From Halalkalibacter suaedae (GTDB taxonomy: Bacteria > Bacillota > Bacilli > Bacillales > Bacillaceae_D): a stretch of DNA of 64,000 nt. Below are positions 16,518 to 24,881 of the stretch, one piece after another. Every line of letters starts with the position of its first letter. Position 1 is the first letter of the stretch. The notes under the pieces were generated by a model, which did not search any database, had not been told where the DNA came from, and worked only from the letters and a program-made list of their open reading frames with translations. The stretch covers positions 106,903 to 170,902 of the forward strand of contig NZ_JAGKSQ010000008.1 in assembly GCF_017939705.1 (NCBI RefSeq). Reading direction: 5' to 3'. The translations under genes and the position numbers were made by a program.

Positions 16518-16679
16518 GGTGTTATATAGTGTTGATTTTCATTTAGTTAAGCATAACCTTCAATAAGAAAAGGCAACCTAGTCGAAGTGTTAGGACTACG
16601 TCAAAACTGATATTAGTTGCCATATATGTTACAATTGCTATAGATTTTGAGTAGAAGTAGAAGAAGGGATGAATAAGAG

Positions 16680-17438
16680 ATGAAGAAAATGGGAGTTATG
16701 TTCGCTGCATCAATCTTGGCAATTACTTTAGTTGCTTGCGGAGGGGACGAGCAGCCAGAACAGAGTGAAGAAGTAGAAGGTGAAGAAGCTACCAGTGAAG
16801 AGGCTGAGGTTGAGCAAGAAAGTACATATAACACTGATGATATCCCTGAAGTCATTGCAACAGTCAATGGTGAAGAAATTGATAATGAACTCTATATAGC
16901 ATACTTGCAACAAGAGGTTCAATCGTTAACCATGCAAGGTGTTGATTTAGAAAGTGCAGAAGCAACATCCTTTATAGAGGGAACGAAGAAACAACTGCTT
17001 GATTATATGGTTGATGAAAGAATTATTCTTCAAGAAGCAGAGAAAGAAGGTATTACGGCATCAGAAGAAGATATTGACGCCGAAATAGCAACTTACCTTG
17101 CACAGTATCAAATTGATGAAAGTGAATTAGAAGAACGACTTAGCGAGCAAGGAATTACAATGGAGGAAATTCGTGCAGATTTTGAAGCACCTGTTATTAG
17201 AAACAAATATATTGATCAGTTTGTCTCAGTACCAGAAGTGACAGAAGAAGAACTTCAAACAACCTATGATGAAATTGTCGCATCTGCAAGTCAAGCTGAG
17301 GAAGAAACAGAGATCCCTTCTTTTGATGAATACCGTGAAGAACTTGAAAACTATCTAGTAGCCCAAAAGCAACAGGAAGAACTTGGTGCATTATTAGAAA
17401 AACTTCGTGAAGAGTATGAAATTACTACATTTATGTAG
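16680..17438 (+). CDS. SurA-N-like lipoprotein (PrsA/SurA relative, no PPIase domain)
   Basis: A 252-residue exported lipoprotein. The signal peptide ends in the lipobox LVAC at about residue 20, followed by GGDEQPEQSEEV and a 25-residue acidic linker. The folded part (about 55-215) has the SurA N-terminal pattern: ATVNGEEIDNELY, then VDERIILQEAEKEGI, then helices full of Glu and Gln. No parvulin domain follows. It is likely a periplasm-equivalent chaperone on the outer face of the membrane. It is very acidic, as expected for a salt- or alkali-adapted host, though that is only suggestive. Confidence 0.82.
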   Translation: MKKMGVMFAASILAITLVACGGDEQPEQSEEVEGEEATSEEAEVEQESTYNTDDIPEVIATVNGEEIDNELYIAYLQQEVQSLTMQGVDLESAEATSFIEGTKKQLLDYMVDERIILQEAEKEGITASEEDIDAEIATYLAQYQIDESELEERLSEQGITMEEIRADFEAPVIRNKYIDQFVSVPEVTEEELQTTYDEIVASASQAEEETEIPSFDEYREELENYLVAQKQQEELGALLEKLREEYEITTFM

Positions 17439-17475
17439 AAATAATAACTTATGGGATTTTTAAATCCAGCAATTG

Positions 17476-17527
17476 GAGATTACTCTAAAGTCTGTTAATG
17501 ACTCTTGGAATAATCTCTTTTTTCTTT
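17476..17527 (+). terminator. Terminator of the SurA-like gene
   Basis: GAGATTA (17476-17482) pairs with TAATCTC (17511-17517), with an inner AAAGTC/GACT helix, followed by TTTTTTC. Confidence 0.65.
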
Positions 17528-17614
17528 TAAAATGTTAAAAATATATGTTGCTGATATGGGTGTAGGCTTATAAACTAGGAGTAGTACGGAGACAAGCTCA
17601 TTGGAGGAAATAAA

Positions 17615-18526
17615 ATGGCTAACATAGAAAAGAGTAATATTTTACTTGACAGTGGAACAAACGAACTAGAGATTATCATGTTTAAAGTAGATCAAGGCAC
17701 ATTTGGAATTAATGTTTTGAAAGTGAGAGAAATCATTAACCCATTACCAATTACAGCTACTCCTAACGGTCATCCGAATGTGGAAGGTGTTGTAAGACTT
17801 CGAGATGAGGTTATTCCTGTTATTGATTTAGCAAAAGTATTAAATGTACCTGCATCAACCGATCAAACACAGGACAAATACATTATCGCTGAACTAAATC
17901 AACTAAAAGTCGCCTTTCATGTTCATAGCGTCTCACGTATTCATCGAATTTCTTGGGAGCAAATTGAAAAACCAAGTGAGTTGGCTCAAGCTGGCATGAG
18001 TCAAACAATCGGAATTGTAAAAATGGAAGATGAGATGGCTATATTATTAGATTTTGAGAAAATCGTTGTTGATATTAATCCCGAATCTGGTTTAAGTATT
18101 GACGCTGTCAAAGCACTTGGACCACGTCAACGCTCTGCTAAAAAGATTCTAATTGCTGAGGATTCCGCTATTTTACGTAAATTACTACAAGATACGCTTA
18201 CAGAAGCGGGATATGGTAATTTACAGTTTTTTGAGAATGGGAAAATGGCTTGGGAATACCTTGAACTTCTTTCTAAAGAGGGACGTGAAGAAATTAATCG
18301 TCGTGTTGATGGGATTATCACAGATATTGAAATGCCGCAAATGGATGGACACCATTTAACAAAGCGTATTAAAGAAACCGAAAGCTTAGCTCATCTTCCA
18401 ATTGTTATTTTCTCTTCACTAATCACAAGTGATCTTTTCCACAAGGGAGAAAAAGTCGGAGCACAAGCACAAATTAGTAAACCGGAGATTGTGAAATTAG
18501 TTGAAACACTAGATGAATTAGTATAA
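17615..18526 (+). CDS. cheV: Chemotaxis coupling protein CheV (CheW-REC)
   Basis: A 303-residue protein. Residues about 15-160 form a CheW-like domain (FKVDQGTFGINVLKVREI, then VEGVVRLRDEVIPVIDLAK) that links receptors to CheA. Residues about 175-303 are a receiver domain with acidic AED at 181-183, phospho-acceptor Asp237 in GIITDIEMPQMDG, and the conserved Lys in QISKPE near the end. In B. subtilis, CheA phosphorylates CheV to allow adaptation. It stands alone with its own terminator. Confidence 0.95.
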   Translation: MANIEKSNILLDSGTNELEIIMFKVDQGTFGINVLKVREIINPLPITATPNGHPNVEGVVRLRDEVIPVIDLAKVLNVPASTDQTQDKYIIAELNQLKVAFHVHSVSRIHRISWEQIEKPSELAQAGMSQTIGIVKMEDEMAILLDFEKIVVDINPESGLSIDAVKALGPRQRSAKKILIAEDSAILRKLLQDTLTEAGYGNLQFFENGKMAWEYLELLSKEGREEINRRVDGIITDIEMPQMDGHHLTKRIKETESLAHLPIVIFSSLITSDLFHKGEKVGAQAQISKPEIVKLVETLDELV

Positions 18527-18552
18527 GGTTTTGAACAATGTAATGCAAAAAT

Positions 18553-18598
18553 AAGGTGACTGAAAAGGACATAGACCTCTTCAGTCACCTTTTTACTT
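18553..18598. terminator. Terminator of cheV, possibly bidirectional
   Basis: AAGGTGACTGAA (18553-18564) pairs perfectly with TTCAGTCACCTT (18580-18591), followed by TTTAC. The stop codon of the small minus-strand ORF lies in the right arm. Confidence 0.85.
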
Positions 18599-18689
18599 TT
18601 TTGGTTAATAACTGTTTTTGTTCTTTTGTGATGATACCTAATTTTGAGAAAAGATGTGCGTAAAAAATAGTTTTCTTATTAAGCCCCAT
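18585..18689 (-). CDS. Small basic protein of 34 residues, unknown
   Basis: On the minus strand, AAAAAAGGAG lies 9 nt before an ATG that opens a 34-codon frame. The peptide starts MGLNKKTIFYAHLFSK and ends with a strongly basic TKKVKR; it has no membrane segment. A longer frame extends upstream but has no ribosome site. The strong and well-spaced site is the main evidence that it is real. The frame ends inside the cheV terminator. Function is unknown. Confidence 0.5.
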   Translation of the reverse strand: MGLNKKTIFYAHLFSKLGIITKEQKQLLTKKVKR

Positions 18690-18841
18690 TCGGATCAACT
18701 CCTTTTTTATATAGTATGCACACGCAACAAAAAATTGCCTTAAGGAAACAAAATTTGTGTGTTTCAAATACCGTTTCATAGACAAAGGAGACTCTAAGTT
18801 GATATGATAGGGAGAAAGATGACAATGAGGGAGTGACACCA

Positions 18842-19135
18842 TTGAATATACAAATTACAAAACCAGCACTACAATGGTTTAAAGATGAATTTAACTTAAA
18901 GGGAGAAGGGGAATATATTCGTTTCTTCGCTAGATACGGGGGATGTGGCTCAATTCAAAGTGGATTTTCACTAGGGATTAGTCAAGAAAGTCCTTCTGTT
19001 GTCGGTACTCAGGTAGAAGAGGATGGAACGATTTTTTTCATTGAGGAAAAGGATTTATGGTATTTTAAAAATCAAAATCTTAAAGTGAAATATAGTCGAA
19101 AAAATGAAGAGATTGAATTTGTTTATGAGGATTAA
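18842..19135 (+). CDS. HesB/YneR family protein with Cys
   Basis: A 97-residue protein that starts at TTG 18842 (GAGGGAG 7 nt upstream); the GTG at 18833 overlaps that site and is rejected. It belongs to the HesB-like YneR group: ALQWFKDEF near residue 8-16, then IRFFARYGGCGSIQSGFSLGIS with the conserved Cys, then IFFIEEKDLWYF. The Cys column is where the two HesB-like genes at 13942 and 16153 have TGA. Its role is unproven; family members are thought to relate to Fe-S or redox metabolism. A terminator follows. Confidence 0.85.
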   Translation: MNIQITKPALQWFKDEFNLKGEGEYIRFFARYGGCGSIQSGFSLGISQESPSVVGTQVEEDGTIFFIEEKDLWYFKNQNLKVKYSRKNEEIEFVYED

Positions 19136-19161
19136 AAATCACTGTTAATGATAAAAGTAAG

Positions 19162-19209
19162 AGAAGGTGATTCAATTAAGAGTTAAGGCTATGATCACCT
19201 TCTTTTTTT
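19162..19209 (+). terminator. Terminator of the YneR-like gene
   Basis: AGAAGGTGAT (19162-19171) pairs with ATCACCTTCT (19194-19203), followed by TTTTTTA. Confidence 0.85.
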
Positions 19210-19253
19210 AGTGATTATACATATCAAATAACATGGTACAACAGGAGAATGAA

Positions 19254-20144
19254 ATGCGAATAGGATATCCATGTCAGAATCTCTCTATACCAAGTAAATT
19301 TCGAACATGTCGGCTACAAACACTCATTAATGAGGGTAAGGATAAAATTAAAGAGTTGTCGCTCCATAACCTAGCAGAACTAGAACGAATTCTCCATTGG
19401 AATTATGAGAACAATATTTCCTTTTTTCGTATTAGCAGTGATATGATCCCATTTGCCTCGCACGAGAAGTTATCATGGGTATGGTGGGAAGATGAAGATA
19501 TGATTGAGCATTTGAATCGAATTAAACAACTACAACAATCATTTGGTCTTCGTCTATCAATGCATCCTGGTCAATACACGATATTAAATTCACCCAAGAA
19601 ACAAGTCGTTTCAAATGCTTTAAACGATTTAGATTATCACTCTCGCTTCCTTTCCTTTATTGGAGGAACGGATATGATTCTTCATACCGGCGGAGCATAT
19701 GGAGACAAGGAAAAAGCAAAGAACATGTTCATAAATGAATATCATTCATTACCTGACTTAGTTAAAAAGTACTTAAGGCTTGAAAATGACGACAAAACAT
19801 ATGATACTCTAGATGTATTGAGTATTTCCGAACAATGTGGTGTGCCCGTTTGTTTTGATGTGCATCATGAGCGTTGCTTTGGAAGTTCACTTGAGAAATG
19901 TGCATCTCTGTTCAATAAAGTGAAGCAAACTTGGATTAAGGAAAAGGACAAGCCAAAGGTTCATATTAGCAGTGGGCGTGATTCAAAAAGTGACCCTGCG
20001 CATGCCGACTATATTTATGAAGACGATTTTGACTTTTTAATGCAGGTACTTCAAAATACGGATGTGGATGTCATGGTCGAAGCAAAAGCAAAAGAGCTAG
20101 CAGTTTTGCAAATTAATGAAAGAAGGAATTTAGATGACAAATAG
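19254..20144 (+). CDS. uvsE: UV DNA damage endonuclease
   Basis: A 296-residue UvdE/UvsE protein, a TIM-barrel endonuclease that nicks 5' of UV photoproducts and other lesions. Recognisable motifs include RIGYPCQN at the start, FFRISSDMIPFASH near 62-75, LSMHPGQY near 102-109, LHTGGAYGDKE near 144-154, FDVHHERC near 201 and a metal-site HADYI near 251. I chose ATG 19254 because AGGAG lies 6 nt before it; ATG 19233 lacks a site. It overlaps msrA by 11 bp, so the two are translationally coupled repair functions. Confidence 0.92.
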   Translation: MRIGYPCQNLSIPSKFRTCRLQTLINEGKDKIKELSLHNLAELERILHWNYENNISFFRISSDMIPFASHEKLSWVWWEDEDMIEHLNRIKQLQQSFGLRLSMHPGQYTILNSPKKQVVSNALNDLDYHSRFLSFIGGTDMILHTGGAYGDKEKAKNMFINEYHSLPDLVKKYLRLENDDKTYDTLDVLSISEQCGVPVCFDVHHERCFGSSLEKCASLFNKVKQTWIKEKDKPKVHISSGRDSKSDPAHADYIYEDDFDFLMQVLQNTDVDVMVEAKAKELAVLQINERRNLDDK

Positions 20145-20661
20145 TGAGAAAGCAACATTTGCCGGAGGATGTTTCTGGTGTATGGTTCAACCATTTGATG
20201 AGCAGCCAGGAATTATTAAGGTAGAGTCCGGGTATATGGGTGGTCATGTTGAAAACCCAAAATATGAGCAAGTTAAAACAGGAGAAACGGGTCATTATGA
20301 AGTTGTCCAGATTACATACGATCCTAGTCTTTTTCCATATGAAAAATTACTATCGCTATACTGGCCACAGATTGACCCGACTGATCCAGATGGACAATTT
20401 CAAGACCGTGGTTCACAGTATAAAACAGCGATTTTTTATCATTCAGAGGAACAGAAAGCGGAGGCACTTGCTTCGAAGCAAGCGGTTGCGGAAAGTGGCA
20501 GATTTAAAAAGCCTATCGTAACAGAAATTATCAAAGCAGATACATTCTATTTAGCTGAAGAAGAACATCAAGATTTTTATAAAAAGAGTCCAAAGGAGTA
20601 CAAGGAAGACAGGAACAAATCGGGTAGGGATGAGTTCATTAACGATAACTGGAATAAGTAA
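20134..20661 (+). CDS. msrA: Peptide methionine (S)-S-oxide reductase MsrA
   Basis: A 175-residue cytoplasmic repair enzyme that reduces methionine-S-sulfoxide. The catalytic motif is FAGGCFWC (Cys13, Cys16), followed by the GHVENPKYEQVKTGETGH substrate region and DRGSQYKTAIFYHSEEQ. The C-terminus lacks a Gly-rich tail with further Cys, so recycling may use Cys16 or an external thiol. Its ATG lies inside uvsE, and AAGAAGGAAT serves as the ribosome site. A terminator starts at the stop codon. Confidence 0.95.
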   Translation: MTNSEKATFAGGCFWCMVQPFDEQPGIIKVESGYMGGHVENPKYEQVKTGETGHYEVVQITYDPSLFPYEKLLSLYWPQIDPTDPDGQFQDRGSQYKTAIFYHSEEQKAEALASKQAVAESGRFKKPIVTEIIKADTFYLAEEEHQDFYKKSPKEYKEDRNKSGRDEFINDNWNK

Positions 20662-20688
20662 CCACTTATAGAAGTGGTTACTTTCTTT
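20658..20688 (+). terminator. Terminator of uvsE-msrA
   Basis: GTAACCACTT (20658-20667) pairs with AAGTGGTTAC (20672-20681), then TTTCTTTT. Confidence 0.8.
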
Positions 20689-20784
20689 TGGTAAATATGT
20701 GAAAATGTCAAATATAATGATAAATTCTCTCACTTTATTATTCTTTTCTTGATATAATAAAGTAATAGGGAGGAGGGAATAGAA

Positions 20785-21951
20785 TTGAAAACATTCATGA
20801 AAAAACTTCGAGTTGGTTTAATGATTTCCTCTTTAAGTGTGATTGTTTGTATGTTAATTGTTATTCTGTTTGTTCATTATTGGGGATATACAGAAGCGGG
20901 GCGTGTCCCACCCAAAACGGCAGTCTTATTACATGCGGTCAATAATAATCTCGTTCCACCTGATATGAAGGTTCCCCAGTTATTCGCTGTGAATAGCAGT
21001 CCGCGATTTACAAGTGAATATATTGATATTCCAGTATCTGATGGCTCATCAATCAGGTCGAAAATATATAAGCCAATCGCCGAGGGTCCCCATCCTATCA
21101 TCCTTTATTACCACGGGGGAGCGTTTATGGAGGGGTATGGAAATATAGATACTCATGATAATATTGTTCGTTCTCTTGCTGCAAGGACGAATAGTATCGT
21201 GATTGCTGTTGGCTACCGAGTCGCTCCTGACTATGCTTATCCAACTGCAGCTGAAGATAGCTATGAAGCTTTGGTCTGGGCAGAAAAAAATGCTGAATTG
21301 CTTAATGGTGATCCAACAAAGATAGCAGTTGCAGGTGATAGTTCAGGCGGTAATCTAGCCACAGTTGTGACCCTAATGTCGCGTGATCGAAATGGTCCAG
21401 CTATTCAAGCACAAGCTTTACTATATCCGTTAACAACATTCCAAGACGTTGAATTCGACTCTAGGTTAAAATATGATAGTGGCTATTACTTACTCTCAAG
21501 AAGTGTCATGATGAGAGCAAGAGAGTCATACACCCCATTTGAAGCAACATGGGCTGATCCTTATACATCTCCACTTCACGCAGATGATTTATCGAATCTT
21601 CCTCCAGCGATCATAATCACAGCTGAATTCGACCCACTACGAGATGAGGGCGAGGAATATGCTAGACTTCTGGCAGCGAGTGGTGTGCCTGTTAAGAACA
21701 TTCGATATAACGGAGTAATGCATGGATTTATTTCTTTCTACGAAATCATGTATCGGGGGAATCATGGCCTTGCTGAGGCATCACTTTTCTTAAGATCTTC
21801 TTTTCAATCAGCATACAATGAACCTTACGAATTTCAAGTGTATAACGGGTCAAATAAAGGGAGTGTTCTGTTACGGGATGAAGCCGAAGCTTACGCAATT
21901 GGAAGCTTCTTACTTGGAAAGCAGATTATATCTTTATTGGAGTTCAACTAA
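20785..21951 (+). CDS. Membrane-anchored HSL-type esterase
   Basis: A 388-residue alpha/beta-hydrolase of the hormone-sensitive lipase group. Residues about 10-33 are one hydrophobic segment (signal anchor), so the enzyme likely faces outwards. The oxyanion motif HGGAF is at 110-114, the nucleophile Ser186 lies in GDSSGG, the acid is in the AEFDPLRDEG segment near 287 and the His in MHGF near 321. About 45 C-terminal residues follow the fold, with no known role. TTG start after GGGAGGAGG; a TATAAT box lies at about 20752. The physiological ester is unknown. Confidence 0.85.
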   Translation: MKTFMKKLRVGLMISSLSVIVCMLIVILFVHYWGYTEAGRVPPKTAVLLHAVNNNLVPPDMKVPQLFAVNSSPRFTSEYIDIPVSDGSSIRSKIYKPIAEGPHPIILYYHGGAFMEGYGNIDTHDNIVRSLAARTNSIVIAVGYRVAPDYAYPTAAEDSYEALVWAEKNAELLNGDPTKIAVAGDSSGGNLATVVTLMSRDRNGPAIQAQALLYPLTTFQDVEFDSRLKYDSGYYLLSRSVMMRARESYTPFEATWADPYTSPLHADDLSNLPPAIIITAEFDPLRDEGEEYARLLAASGVPVKNIRYNGVMHGFISFYEIMYRGNHGLAEASLFLRSSFQSAYNEPYEFQVYNGSNKGSVLLRDEAEAYAIGSFLLGKQIISLLEFN

Positions 21952-21953
21952 AG

Positions 21954-21994
21954 AAGCTAGCTAAGGGGAGATCCGCCCTTAGCTAGCTTTTTTT
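21954..21994. terminator. Terminator of the esterase gene, possibly bidirectional
   Basis: AAGCTAGCTAAGGG (21954-21967) pairs perfectly with CCCTTAGCTAGCTT (21976-21989), then TTTTTC. Confidence 0.9.
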
Positions 21995-22005
21995 CATTCC
22001 AGTTA

Positions 22006-22248
22006 TTAATGATTTTGAGCTCGTTTGATAAACATTTGTTCATCCTCAATTAAACCACAGGTTGCACATTGAACACGTATTTCTGGCCCACGATAAGTCA
22101 AATGAAGAGGTCCAGCACTTTGTGACTCGTATTGTTCGATAACATCTCCACTTCTCGCGTCAAGTTTGACTGGTTTAGCAACCTGTTCAATTAAATTAAA
22201 TCGAGAACGATTTGTTTTGCAGTTTGGACAGAGATAAGGATTTGACAT
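22006..22248 (-). CDS. Small two-CxxC zinc-ribbon protein
   Basis: An 80-residue protein with two CxxC pairs, CPNCKTN near residue 6 and CATCG near 65, which should bind one zinc. Between them is a VKLDARSGDVIEQYE segment. The start is the ATG at 22248 (AGGAGG 9 nt upstream on the minus strand); an upstream in-frame ATG lacks this support. It may be a nucleic-acid-binding or scaffold protein, but no function is assigned. It converges with the esterase gene. Confidence 0.7.
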   Translation of the reverse strand: MSNPYLCPNCKTNRSRFNLIEQVAKPVKLDARSGDVIEQYESQSAGPLHLTYRGPEIRVQCATCGLIEDEQMFIKRAQNH

Positions 22249-22310
22249 ATGTACAACCTCCTTTTTAGATAGTTTGTGCAAAAGGGAATGAAAAATGTAT
22301 TAATTATGAG

Positions 22311-22435
22311 ATGAGATTTGTACAAATTATTAGAAAATCTGAACAAGGAAAGTTGGCGGATGTCGCTTCTGAAATATACTTCGCTTTCCGGGGGAGGCCG
22401 GTGAGCCGCATCACGCTACCCTGTGGGGATTCACC
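22311..22435. repeat. Degenerate copy of the dispersed repeat
   Basis: The order GAAAATCTGAACAA, GTTGGCGGATG, CTGAAATATACTTCGCTTTC and GGCCGGTGAGCC matches the copies at 46.2 and 63.7 kb. The core has point changes (CCGGGGGAGG where the others have CCGCGGGAAG). The right arm is lost. Confidence 0.65.
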
Positions 22436-22562
22436 TAAATGGAAAAGAAATATAATGCTCTACACAGTTTCGCATCTGTCACTTTGAGAAAAATGTCGTA
22501 ATTTGTAGAATTTTTGTTATAATGGAGTGGCAAAAGACTTTGAGTTAAAGACAGGTGTTATT

Positions 22563-23765
22563 ATGATCATAAATGAAAGAGCCAAATTGATTTTAATAGG
22601 GTGTTTACTTATTCTTTTTAATTTATATGTTTTCATATCATTTCGTATTAGTGTGATCTTATTGTTAAGTATTGTGATTACTCTCCTTGTATTCCTGCTT
22701 ATTCAGACATTAAAAAAACAGTTGGATTTTGAAACAAGTCGTAATCAACAATTGATGCACGAGAAAGATCAGGCACTCGAAAAATATGTATCTGTTGATC
22801 AAACCAATCAAGAATATGAGGTTTTAATAAATACATTTGATGGGGCTATTTTTTCCTTTGATGTTTCATCTAACCAGATTTCGTTTATCAAAGGTGCAGA
22901 AGAGTTGTATGGTTATACTAATGATGATTTCAATAATATTCCTAATCTTTGGCATGAATGTTTCCATCCAGATGATCAAAATAAAGTAGAAAACGATGAG
23001 AGACAGTTATTGTTAGGTCAGCAAACAAAGATTAAATTCCGGATACTTGATCGAGATGCTGAAGAAAAATGGGTTATCAAAATTGCTACACCTATCCGTA
23101 ACGAGGCTGGAATGATTACTAAAGTGTATGGACAAATGTTTGATATCACTCATAGTGTCCGGTTAGAAGAAGAGCTAAAGAGATTAGCCTATTACGATGA
23201 CCTAACTGATTTACCAAATAGAAAATCATTAGATAGTCATATTGAGAAATCGTTATCGCGTTCGAAGCGTCACAAGCATAATTTCACGTTAATGTTTGTT
23301 GATTTAGACAATTTCAAACATGTGAATGATTCAATGGGGCATGAAGCAGGAGATCTATTACTGAAGGAAGTAGTCAAGAGAATAAGGGGCAGTATTCGAG
23401 ATGAGGATCTAATTTCAAGAATTGGCGGAGATGAATTTATCGTCGTGTTCGAGGAAACCAATAAGGATGAAATTGAAGTGATTGCTACTAGAATACTTGA
23501 AAGTGTAGCACGTCCTTATTTAATTCATGAACAGGAAGCAAATATTTCATTAAGTATAGGAATTAGTATGTATCCCGATGACGGAGAGACGAAGGAAACT
23601 TTGATCGATCATGCTGATAAGGCAATGTATTATGCCAAAAACAATGGCAAAAATAATTTCAAAGTCTATAGTCCAGATTTGAATAATATGGAGTTCAAGA
23701 AGATCGGACTTCTTGAAAAATGGCTAGATTCGATTCAAGGCTCAAAAATATTCACTCGTCCCTAA
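22563..23765 (+). CDS. PAS-GGDEF diguanylate cyclase
   Basis: A 400-residue membrane protein. Two hydrophobic segments occur in residues about 7-52, then a short coiled coil, a PAS domain (about 75-200, YEVLINTFDGAIFSFD to YGQMFDITHS) and a GGDEF domain (about 210-385). The active site is intact (RIGGDEF), and an RDED inhibitory I-site lies five residues upstream of it. A product-inhibited diguanylate cyclase is therefore expected. I placed the start at ATG 22563 with CAGGTG upstream; GTG 22527 lacks a site. A TATAAT box is at about 22518. Confidence 0.88.
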   Translation: MIINERAKLILIGCLLILFNLYVFISFRISVILLLSIVITLLVFLLIQTLKKQLDFETSRNQQLMHEKDQALEKYVSVDQTNQEYEVLINTFDGAIFSFDVSSNQISFIKGAEELYGYTNDDFNNIPNLWHECFHPDDQNKVENDERQLLLGQQTKIKFRILDRDAEEKWVIKIATPIRNEAGMITKVYGQMFDITHSVRLEEELKRLAYYDDLTDLPNRKSLDSHIEKSLSRSKRHKHNFTLMFVDLDNFKHVNDSMGHEAGDLLLKEVVKRIRGSIRDEDLISRIGGDEFIVVFEETNKDEIEVIATRILESVARPYLIHEQEANISLSIGISMYPDDGETKETLIDHADKAMYYAKNNGKNNFKVYSPDLNNMEFKKIGLLEKWLDSIQGSKIFTRP

Positions 23766-23767
23766 CA

Positions 23768-23806
23768 AAAAGTCACTTGCCAAAACGAAGGCAAGTGACT
23801 TTTGCT
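23768..23806. terminator. Bidirectional terminator, GGDEF gene / mscS-like gene
   Basis: AAAAGTCACTTGCC (23768-23781) pairs perfectly with GGCAAGTGACTTTT (23790-23803). Confidence 0.88.
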
Positions 23807-23808
23807 TT

Positions 23809-24717
23809 CTATTGAAGTTTGTCAGTCGAGAGTGTCGAATCACTTCTAAGCTCTACAATACTTACTGATGATGAAGCGAACTCGATGTTTTCAGGACTGT
23901 TGTCTATTTCTTCTAAAATCCTACTGTATAATAAATCTTTTGTTGTTCGTCTGGAACGATAATGGGTGACATAGCGTAGTGTATATTCAACAAAGCGTTC
24001 CTCGGCAACTACGCTAACAATTGGCTTTGTAACAGCATCCTCAATTAGAAATTTTCGTACCATCTCATGCCAATGCTCTCTAGCCTTATTTGCATACTCT
24101 CCTGTCACTTCCTCGCCAACATTTCGAATTAGATTTTTCGTTACTTGATAGTTGCTTCCATATTTTATACTTATTTTAATTTCATCCCAGAGGAAAGGAA
24201 AATCATTTGAGTAGTTGTAGACAGGCTCTTTGAATACAAAGCTATTGGCAACCCTAACAATGCGACCATTATATAAATCTCCATCGACCCATTCATTCAT
24301 CTCCATAATTGTTGTTCTTAAAACTCCTAGGTCAATCACGTCACCCTTAACACCGCCCATTTTCACCCGATCACCTGTTTTGAAGATATTGCCAACTAAT
24401 ATTGAAATCCAACCGGCAATACTAATGATTACTTCCTGCAGAGCGAAAGCAATTCCAGCACTTGCGAAGCCAAGAACAACAGTGACACCCCCAAGCTGGT
24501 CGCTATATACAATCGCGATAAATATAAAAGCAATCACATAACCGATAATATTGATCATTTTTCGTGTTTTGTAGCGATTGTCGTGATCTTTGACATAGCG
24601 ATTAGTGCTTGATTGGAGTAATTTTATAATAACAACAACAATTGTGATTCCAATTAATGCAATAGCCAATTTTGTTAGAAATTCATTTGATATTAGAGTT
24701 GATACGTCTTCTTCCAT
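23809..24717 (-). CDS. MscS-family mechanosensitive channel
   Basis: A 302-residue protein with three membrane segments. The third is the Gly/Ala-rich pore helix (GFASAGIAFALQEVIISIAGW near residues 80-100), followed by the beta domain with GDRVKMGGVKGDVIDLGVLRT. The C-terminal cytoplasmic part is of usual size. Channels of this group release solutes on sudden osmotic down-shock. ATG start with GGAGGG on the minus strand. It converges with the GGDEF gene at the shared terminator. Confidence 0.9.
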   Translation of the reverse strand: MEEDVSTLISNEFLTKLAIALIGITIVVVIIKLLQSSTNRYVKDHDNRYKTRKMINIIGYVIAFIFIAIVYSDQLGGVTVVLGFASAGIAFALQEVIISIAGWISILVGNIFKTGDRVKMGGVKGDVIDLGVLRTTIMEMNEWVDGDLYNGRIVRVANSFVFKEPVYNYSNDFPFLWDEIKISIKYGSNYQVTKNLIRNVGEEVTGEYANKAREHWHEMVRKFLIEDAVTKPIVSVVAEERFVEYTLRYVTHYRSRRTTKDLLYSRILEEIDNSPENIEFASSSVSIVELRSDSTLSTDKLQ

Positions 24718-24827
24718 AAGATCCCTCCATTGTTAGCACTGTAATCTTCGTCGGTTACTTAAAGAATTTACTATTCCCTTTATTTCAATTTGTAAACGAC
24801 GATTAAAAGAAGGAGGGGGTATGCTAT

Positions 24828-24870
24828 AAAAAAAGATGATTCATAATCTATAAAAGATCATTGAATCATC
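24828..24870 (-). terminator. Terminator of proBA
   Basis: Read on the minus strand, GATGATTCA (24870-24862) pairs with TGAATCATC (24843-24835) and is followed by seven T. Confidence 0.8.
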
Positions 24871-24881
24871 CTCTGGCTTTT

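Noticed and set aside
20134..20661. MsrA as a further selenoprotein
   Set aside because: The active-site codon is a normal Cys codon (GGCFWC) and there is no internal TGA.
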